Positions 56,701-64,000 of a stretch of 64,000 bases of DNA are shown here, in pieces. Source of the stretch: Solen grandis (lineage: Eukaryota > Mollusca > Bivalvia > Adapedonta > Solenidae). The stretch is from assembly GCA_021229015.1 (NCBI GenBank), contig CM037789.1, positions 41,824,926 to 41,888,925 on the forward strand. Reading direction: 5' to 3'. A program made the position numbers and the translations under genes. The notes under the pieces were generated by a model, which had not been told where the DNA came from, ran no database searches, and was given only the letters and a program-made list of their open reading frames with translations. Numbering within the stretch: the stretch's first letter is position 1; each line of letters begins with the position of its first letter.

Positions 56701-59375
56701 AATTTTATATTAAAAATCTTCTCCTCTGAAACCAATGGTCTGAATTTAATATCACTTATCTTATAGCTGTCTACCATAATTCCTAAAATAAAGCTGATCC
56801 CTTGAAAAATGAGGTCCTTAGGGGTCGGCTAGTATTTTATATACTCTATTATAGAAAATTTCAAAAATCTTCTTCTATGAAACCAACAATTAGAATTTAT
56901 TTCTTTTGGCATGTATGGTAACTATCATAATTGCTAAAATAAAGATGATCCCTTTTAAAATGAGTCCCTTAGTGGGTTGGCTAGTTTTCTTATATATTTT
57001 ATTTATTCTATTTATACATAATTTACTAATTCTTGTTTTTTTTTTTAAATGATAATCTCATACCATAATTGCTTAGCATTTATGATTCCATGAAAAATGA
57101 GGCCTCCAAGTGATTGACTAACTTAAGAATCCTTTGTATCTGAAACTTGAATCTGGATGCAACTGGATGTAATCAGGCAAAATCAAGTGACATGAATGGT
57201 TTTTAAAAAGCTTATGTACTTTGGTGAGTAATCTAGGGCCAAATGGATCTCTTGTTTAAGATTATACTGTGAGATCCAAATATTATATTGTGAGAGCCAT
57301 TTCATAAATTCTGTAGCATGAGGGATGAATAAACTTTACCAATGAGACAAGAGAGTAACTCACTTTAAGACTTGATATCAGAACAGATCATTTGGAGTGA
57401 ATATTTGATTGAATTGTTTAAATTGAAACTCCTTGAGGGATCATAACCCTCCCAACCCTTCCCTTGTTATGTCTTATTTGGCTCTTCATTATTTCAGGCA
57501 ACAGATGTAAATACATGTATATAACATGCAACTCGCTTTAAAGACTAATCTTGACCGTGGCCCGAGCCAGGTTATCTCTGTGCGATCCCTCAAGGAGTTT
57601 GTGGTTAATTTAACTTCCCATCTACGACAGTAACTTTCATTTAATTTTCCAATTATTGCATAGCTTACAGAAATATGCTGAAAAAAATATAAGGAAAAAA
57701 AAATACATAAAAATAAATATCAGTCGTATTCTCATTCCTTCCCTAGAAATATCAACTTACCAACATAAAACATCACCATCATGTCTTTTTCTTTATTATT
57801 CAACCTTTTAGTTTCTTCATCGACTGCTTTAAAGATTTTATCCAAATCTGTCATCCCAGTATTTGATGTTCCATGCTTCCCACTGCAGAACAACAATTCT
57901 TGAAAATTTATCTTCCTAAACTTGACTTTTTCCTCTGACTTCCAACTTCTCCTCTGCTGATTCCTTTCAAAAGCTCTAATACTGTAACCAGAATCACTTG
58001 TTCCAGAACTACTATTTTCAGCTGAAGCAGAGTTATCAGTGTTATCATCATTCTCATCATCTCTGACAAGAGTTTTTTTATCAGTCTCAATGTCTTTTAT
58101 AGCTGAAAATCTTTGCTTTGGCCAACCAGTCTTCACTTCACTATTGTGTCTTTCTCGTGATTCAGAATCACTCTCATCTGAGCTTTCAATGTCTGAGAAG
58201 GCCGATTTCCTGTTTAAGATAAGGGAGTTTTTCCTATGCCTCATTCGCCTTTGGCCTGGTCTAGCATCTGCAGACCTACTTCTTGAAAGTCTAATCCTTT
58301 CCACTGCTGGGTTCCGATATGGACTGCACATAGTTCGACTTCCATTGCCACATATTTCTTGAGTGTCACCACAGTTTTCAGTTTGAAGTTTTCTATGAAG
58401 GCATGAAAAGGATCTACTTCTTTCTGATACTTGCATTCCATTTGTAGATGTTACTGAATCATCTTTGCAGTCTTCAAATGTCATACAAGGCTTTGTTGCA
58501 TGGGATAGGCTTACAGCTCTGATTCTAAAATATTGAGGCCTATCATCACTGGCTGCACTTTCTGACATCCTTCTCTTGACCATGTAGGAGTCAAATTTAT
58601 TGGTGTTGCAACAATCATTGGCAGAGCTTTCAGAAAATCTTCTCAAATTATATTGTTTACCATACATTTCTGGTAGTCTTTGTTCTGAGGTGTTGATTTG
58701 CAGGTCCCAGTATGACGTATTAATGTCATCATCTGAGTGACATTCACTTTGTTTGAGATCATCAGAAACCTTGGTTCCTTCCAAACAACTTTCGGACAAA
58801 CTAGACCTCTGTCTTCGAACATTACATTTGAGACATGTAACATCAGTATTCTTTTTGTCAACTTCTACTGGATCTTCTATTCCTTCACTGTTACTTAATA
58901 TATCTTTTTCAGCATCAGCTATGGCACTTGCTAAAATCACCGCACTGCTATCTGATTCTTCTGCCTTCTTAGTTGTGAACCCTTCTTCTTCTGCATCTAA
59001 CATGTTAATCTGTTCACTACAGGATTCAGGGGACTCAGAACTTTCCTTGCCATCAACATCATTACTTTGGAAGTCATCCTGTAGCAGGCCTATTCCTTCA
59101 TTTCGAACACTCCACACTTTTGGTACATCAGTATTTGATGAGGTTGTGAACATACCATCTTTTATCCCTTGAAATGCATTAATCACCTCAAAAGAATTCT
59201 TCCTGCGTCTTGGTTTGAAACTAAATGAATGTCTTAATCCAAAAAGACTTAATACACTTTGGGACAAACTGTTCCCTCTTGGAGAATATGGTGCCTTTAT
59301 GGACCATCTCAAAGATTCTATACTCTTTGATAGTCTCCGGGTTCTTTTCAAAATTGCTGAACTTTCAGGTTCCAT
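53709..59375 (-). CDS. Serine-rich protein with predicted C-terminal membrane segments (unknown family)
   Basis: Exon 1 (59375-57761, 538 codons, phase 1, donor GTAAGTTG) is solid: long, unbroken and non-repetitive. It is hydrophilic, with repeated basic-Ser motifs such as RRLSKS, RRKNSF, RRFSES, KRRMSES, RSRSFS, RKNSLI and QRRSWKS, the pattern expected of PKA/CaMK-type sites and 14-3-3 docking, plus acidic Ser runs such as DIESSDESDSES. Exons 2 (55758-55627) and 3 (53872-53709, ending in TAG) are my proposal: entry phases are both 1, total 1911 bases including stop, and together they add hydrophobic segments at 551-571 and 589-607 with a Cys-rich, basic tail (GIKRRPPKQ). The exon 2 donor (GTATAT) is weak. 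I do not recognise the family; a cytosolic, membrane-tethered, phosphorylated protein is inference. Confidence is about 0.85 for exon 1 and 0.45 for exons 2-3. Confidence 0.7.
54480..54672. repeat. Purine-rich (GA) tract, ~190 bp
   Basis: Nearly all A/G on the plus strand (e.g. GGAGAGGAGAGAGAGAGAGG). The minus frames give Ser/Leu/Phe runs that are low-complexity artefacts. It lies in the proposed intron 2 of the serine-rich gene. Confidence 0.85.
56505..57256 (-). repeat. Dispersed repeat with ~165-bp monomers (copy 3)
   Basis: Reverse orientation of the 15139 element: it starts with the hairpin-type GCACACCATGCTCAAGCTGA, has monomers marked by 'aatcttctcctctgaaacca' and 'aatcttcttctatgaaacca', and ends 'gagtaatctagggccaaatgg' then CTCTTGTTTA. 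It sits in intron 1 of the serine-rich gene. Confidence 0.7.
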
Positions 59376-60486
59376 TTTTAATGATTTTTAAATGCTAGAG
59401 AGACAGAAATGTTTGTACTCCATTTTTCAAGTCATGTAAAAGGTTGTCACAAGCAAATCTAGTTCATGTTCTCTCCAAAAACAAATAGAAAATTTCTGTA
59501 CCTCTTTTAAAACAAACATATTCCATGAGCAAACATTCTTGTGAGTTTATCTGAGGAATCAGAAATTTTGTTTAACATCCCTGTTTGTTAATCCAAATGA
59601 AATTTGTGCAACAGCAAGTTAAATCAATATAGGCTTAACTGTTGAATCAGTTATACTTAAACAGAGATTCACAGCATATTTACAATATCTCCCAGCATCC
59701 AAGTCCAGAGTAAGTTATAAGCATTTGGTCAACTGTTACCACCAGCAAATATGATCATAACTCATGCTGCTGAATACAAACTATGAACTGGTCACTTCTA
59801 CTGACCTCAAGGGCAAAACAGCTGGACTTATTAAAACTTACCACAAGTCCTATATTCAGTGAAATGGAGGCTGCGCCCCCACAGTAAATATAAGCTGTCA
59901 TGTTGTCACAATTTAAGTGAATGCAGGGCACCAGGAAACAGCCTTGTATGGGTCAGGAGTCAGGTAGCTGGCCTGCCATGTGGACCACCTTTTTACTGTT
60001 TAATTGTTTTCCATAAATAACAGCTGAGGCAGAAGCAGTTACTGTCATAAGTTATGAAAGTACAACCTCTTGACAGCAAGGAATGGGAACTGAGTCATGA
60101 TCCATGTTTGGACTTCATGACTGCCTTTCAAATTCATCGTTCAACATAATGACGAACATATGTTGCCCCTTCTCAATGCAATGAGAAGCCAACAGTTGAA
60201 GACATGCCTCTAGCCAGCTGGTCTGCTTTGATGCTGGTTGCAGAGGTCTTTTACCAGATACCTTTCATGTGGCAAAGTCAATATGAGTACTCAGATATTT
60301 TTGTTATATAAAAAATAATTAAGACATAACATCTTCAGAGCTTCTTAAGCTCACAGACACAAATATTTGCATTTTACTAATGGCAGACATCAATGTTGTC
60401 AATATGGTGGACAAATGAATATCAACACTTTGTGGGCTAGGTACAGTTTTACAAAAATAATGATAAAACCATCTGCAAAAAGAACC
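59376..60486. other. Upstream of the serine-rich gene, nothing firm
   Basis: Presumed 5' flank or 5' UTR introns of the serine-rich gene. No promoter element or upstream exon could be identified. Confidence 0.35.
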
Positions 60487-60728
60487 TTAACCCTTTCCCT
60501 CATAGAGGAAACCACGAAAAGACTTATGCGAACAACATAAAACCAGATCAGCCTGCGAGTAACTCGCAGGCTGATCAGGTTTTATGCTGTTCGCTGCTCC
60601 TCAGTGGTCTGGAAATGAGGACTTTATAATTAAATTTGGTAAGGTTTAACTGTGGTTTTCTGCAGATCAGGCTTTATGTGGTACCTATTGAGTGCGTCAA
60701 AATGAGTCTATATGAGGGAAAGGGTTAA
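60487..60728 (-). mobile_element. TTAA-flanked piggyBac-type MITE, copy 4
   Basis: A complete copy, inverted relative to 23095, with a perfect GATCAGCCTGCGAGT-A-ACTCGCAGGCTGATC palindrome and TTAA at both ends. Confidence 0.92.
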
Positions 60729-61377
60729 AAACTTGATGTACACAGTATAACAACTTCAAGATAAAAAGACTTACATATTTTACTACATCTAACATGAAAA
60801 TAAGATATATATAAAGATAAAAGATAAGATTGCCTCATTTCACAACTGTTAATGTCAGAAAATGACTTAAAAGTCTTTGTAAGTAATTACAAAAGAAAAT
60901 TTTGTCTCATTATAAAACATGAATTATGGACCACTTCAGAGTTAATTTACTGGTCATGGTTTTATGATTTTGATTACAGGTAATTGATAGAGAAGTTCTG
61001 AACAAAAAATTGAGATGTTCTACATAGCCGAAGACAGCATTTTAAAAACAGCAAGAAAAATTTAACTTTGTTATTTTTCTTTGCCATTTTTTATTCATTA
61101 TTCTTTTGGAAAATTTGCTACGACCACTGACATTTTCTAATGTAATTTCTGTATTATCTTAAAGGTTGAATGGTTTTGAATAGAGAACTTAGGGAGTAAG
61201 ATTTTAACAAGTCTATATTGTATCCATTATGACATTCATAATATTATGGATCAAACCTTGGTTATGTTAATTGTCACATATTCCTGACAATTCAAACTTT
61301 TTAAAGCATAATAATAAAACAAAATTGCGCAAACCAACTACTCAATGATGATAATATGGATTAACTCATAAAATCTT
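60729..61377. other. Intergenic, nothing recognised
   Basis: AT-rich sequence without supported features. Confidence 0.35.
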
Positions 61378-61560
61378 GCCTGACGGCGTAATAGTAATGT
61401 GATCGCTTCTCACCAGTGGGTCCCCAGTTTGACTCATGGTCACGTATATAAGAGGGTACAGTGGTTAAATTGCCCATCCAGACATGCAGGATTTCTCTGG
61501 GCTCTCCTGTTTCCCCCACAATATTGACCATATACCCCACCACCAGATCAAGCCATCAAG
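61378..61560 (+). mobile_element. Probable tRNA-derived SINE, family E
   Basis: GACGGCGTAATAGTAATGTG ... CCCAGTTTGACTCATGG resembles a tRNA-like head with a degenerate B box. It is followed by a body with GAGGGTACAGTGGTTAAATT and TCTCTGGGCTCTCCTGTTTC. A single copy in the window. Confidence 0.45.
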
Positions 61561-62134
61561 AGTGGTAATATAAGTTGTGGAAATTTGTTTCGTAGTTGAT
61601 GTAAAATATATGAACTTTAACTTAAAAAATCTTTATTTGTTAATCAAATATTATTTATAACTGTGAGGTTGATCATTTATGAGCACTGATGCAGATGTTC
61701 CTGTGGGCCTTGAGGAGGAGACTGATGAACCTGCAGAAAAACTGAGTGTCCAAACTCATTACCAAATCCATTTTCAAATGTAACGCCAAATCAACCTAGA
61801 TCCTAAATAGCCCATCTATCAACCAACTACTGAAAACATGTCCTTGACCTTCCCCCCTCTGGACCAGTTACATAAAGATGGTGGATGGACTGGGCAAATA
61901 AAGATCAGTCAGAGACCAGCTGTATTTACCTGGTTGATGGGACAGGTAACAATTTCTTTAGGTCAGTCTGTCAGCAGCTGTCACCATGGTGACCACATAG
62001 TCATTTCCAGCTTGTAACTTGTCAGGGAAAAATATATATTGTCAATGGATGTATAAAACAAATATATATGTACATGTATGACAAATTGCCATGTATGTTT
62101 TCTATGATAGAAAAGTAAACCTTTGAACAACAGT
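61561..62134. other. Intergenic, nothing recognised
   Basis: No supported feature. Confidence 0.35.
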
Positions 62135-62376
62135 TTAACCCTTTCCCTCATATAGACTCATTTTGACGCACTCAATAGGTACCACATAAAGCCTGATCTG
62201 CAGAAAACCACAGTTAAACCTTACCAAATTTAATTGTAAAATCCTCATTACCAGACCACTGAGGAGCAGCGAACAGCATAAAACCTGATCAGCCTGCGAG
62301 TTACTCGCAGGCTGATCTGGTTTTATGCTGTTCGCATAGGTCTTTTCATGGTATCCTCTATGAGGGAAAGGGTTAA
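62135..62376 (+). mobile_element. TTAA-flanked piggyBac-type MITE, copy 5
   Basis: A complete copy in the same orientation as 23095, with TTAA at both ends and the perfect 15-bp-stem palindrome (central T). It lies only ~1.4 kb from copy 4 in the opposite orientation. Confidence 0.92.
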
Positions 62377-63479
62377 AGTTGAGTGCACTATTTTCATATC
62401 ACCATTATCTTTATCCATATCCTTAAAGCCAGGGATCAAACCCACAAGCAAATAATCTTAATATATACACTCTGACAACTCCATGAATAATCTTCTTATT
62501 TACTACTTGTCTAATTCTCACATTTACAACTAATTAATTCATATACTAATGATTTATAAATTTATTAACAAATTCACTCACCTAGTTGAATCACTACATG
62601 ACTGTGTACTCATGAATCACTCATTTACACAATGTTAAGTACTAATACTTTATCATTGAATGCAATATTACTGAAATGAAAATATTTATTGTAAATGTAA
62701 TGAGCAATAGATGCTTAATAAATGTATGTTATGTTACTAATATTTTACTGTTTTAACTACTAATAATTCTCTCAACTACTAATAGTTAATTCACTCATTT
62801 ATACCTTACTGTGGATCCAAAGGTTATATGTTCACACCCTGTTTTTAATGACCTTTGACCTAGGCACAAAGTACTGATTCAACCCAGGGACTGTCAAGAG
62901 GAAGAACTTGTTTCCCAATCAACATAAATATAAAACGTTTAAACTAATAATTACTAAAAATCAACTAATTTACTGATAATTTACCACAAATAATGTTTAA
63001 AAACACAGTAAGAATGTATTTCACGCTGAAAAGAACTTTGCTATGATATAAAATGGCAATGTTACAATATATAGGCTAAAATATAATTTTGTTATTACTA
63101 TTTACTTTATAATTTGCATTTATTTCAAGGTCATTATAATACCTTTAATTCTTTGATCATTCCCGCATGATTGATGTTTTATCAATATGAGTTTCTGACC
63201 AGAGGTCTAAAATAATGTATAATAAACTTTTACATTTGTATATTAAATCCCCTTTATGTATACTTGCTATTCTTGGGTGAATAAAGTTTTGATCTGTTCT
63301 GATATTGTTATATATCCTTTATAGTGTGTGTATGATTTGAAAGTGTTACATCTGCATGACTAGATCACATATAATCACATACATGAAGTATGTATGTATG
63401 GCAATGAGTATATATGCTTAAGTCACCAATAAAAGGAAAAGACCCAGTAATAAGTCACACTTTAAATATTTATTTACTC
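62377..63479. other. AT-rich sequence grading into the terminal array
   Basis: From about 62500, scattered 'actaattaattca' and 'aattcactca' words resemble degenerate units of the array at 63480-64000. Confidence 0.4.
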
Positions 63480-64000
63480 ACTTCTAATTAATTAATTCAC
63501 TCATTTACTACTAATTCACTTTCACTATTAATTCACTAATTTACAAATAATTCACTTTTTCTATTAATTAACTCATTTACTACTAATTCACTTACACTAT
63601 TAATTCACTAATTTACAAATAATTCACTTTTTCTATTAATTCACTCATTTACTACTAATTCACTTACACTATTAATTCACTAATAAACTTTTTTATTATT
63701 AACTCATTTACTACTAATTCACTTACTATTAATTCACTAATTTACAAATAATTCACATTTTTCATTAATTCTCATTTACTACTAATTCACTTACACTATT
63801 AATTCACTATTTACAAATTTCACTTTTTATAATTACTCATTTACTACTAATTCACTTTCACTATTAATTCACTAATTTACAAATAATTCACTTTTTCTAT
63901 TAATTCACTCATTTACTACTAATTCACTTACACTATTAATTCACTCATTTACAAATAATTCACACTTTTTCTATTAATTCACTTATTTACTAATAACTGC
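63480..64000. repeat. 72-bp AT-rich tandem array, open at the window edge
   Basis: The unit is TACTACTAATTCACTTACAC, TATTAATTCACTAATTTACA, AATAATTCACTTTTTCTATT and AATTCACTCATT. The TACTACTAATTCAC word recurs at about 63506, 63578 and 63650. Units between about 63660 and 63840 are shortened. The array continues past the right edge. Confidence 0.92.

Noticed and set aside
58753..59172. 139-codon plus-strand frame opposite the serine-rich exon
   Set aside because: Antisense shadow of Ser/Glu codons; no recognisable domain.

Overview
This is a stretch of animal nuclear DNA that is AT-rich, intron-containing and loaded with repeats. Several things point to a lophotrochozoan, most likely a bivalve mollusc: a GTPase-kinase fusion of a type I associate with bivalve gene expansions, a peptide GPCR of the sex-peptide/myosuppressin-receptor type, tRNA-derived SINEs, and dispersed repeats built of ~155-170 bp monomers of the kind I associate with bivalve assemblies. 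The taxon is inferred; no search was run. A 100-N gap lies at 33371-33470.

Three protein-coding loci are supported, all on the minus strand. (1) 14193 down to 27, running off the left edge: ten coding exons whose splice phases all agree. They encode at least 854 residues: a dynamin-like GTPase domain (P-loop, DSPG, NKWD), a helical region, a hydrophobic membrane-type segment, then the start of a protein kinase domain. Intron 1 (about 7.1 kb) holds a mariner-like transposase remnant, a decayed LINE, two hairpins and about 100 copies of a 26-bp minisatellite. (2) 31755-30304: an intron-free class A peptide GPCR of 483 aa. (3) 59375 down to about 53709: a serine-rich protein with many basophilic phosphosite-like motifs. 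Its first exon (538 codons) is solid; two downstream membrane-segment exons are proposed and keep frame through to a stop (636 aa). One more orphan membrane-segment exon lies at 50434-50328.

Most of the rest is repetitive. There are five copies of a TTAA-flanked piggyBac-type MITE with a near-perfect 31-bp central palindrome, at least three SINE families, two dispersed repeat families with ~160-bp internal monomers, an ~83-bp array split by a solo LTR, minisatellites with ~34-bp, 42-bp and 72-bp units, a ~1-kb tandem duplication beside the gap, and a 754-bp hAT-like element carrying a Walker A (P-loop) ORF remnant. I see no evidence that the three genes act in one pathway; their shared orientation may be chance. 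The best candidate for something under-described is the GTPase / membrane segment / kinase fusion.
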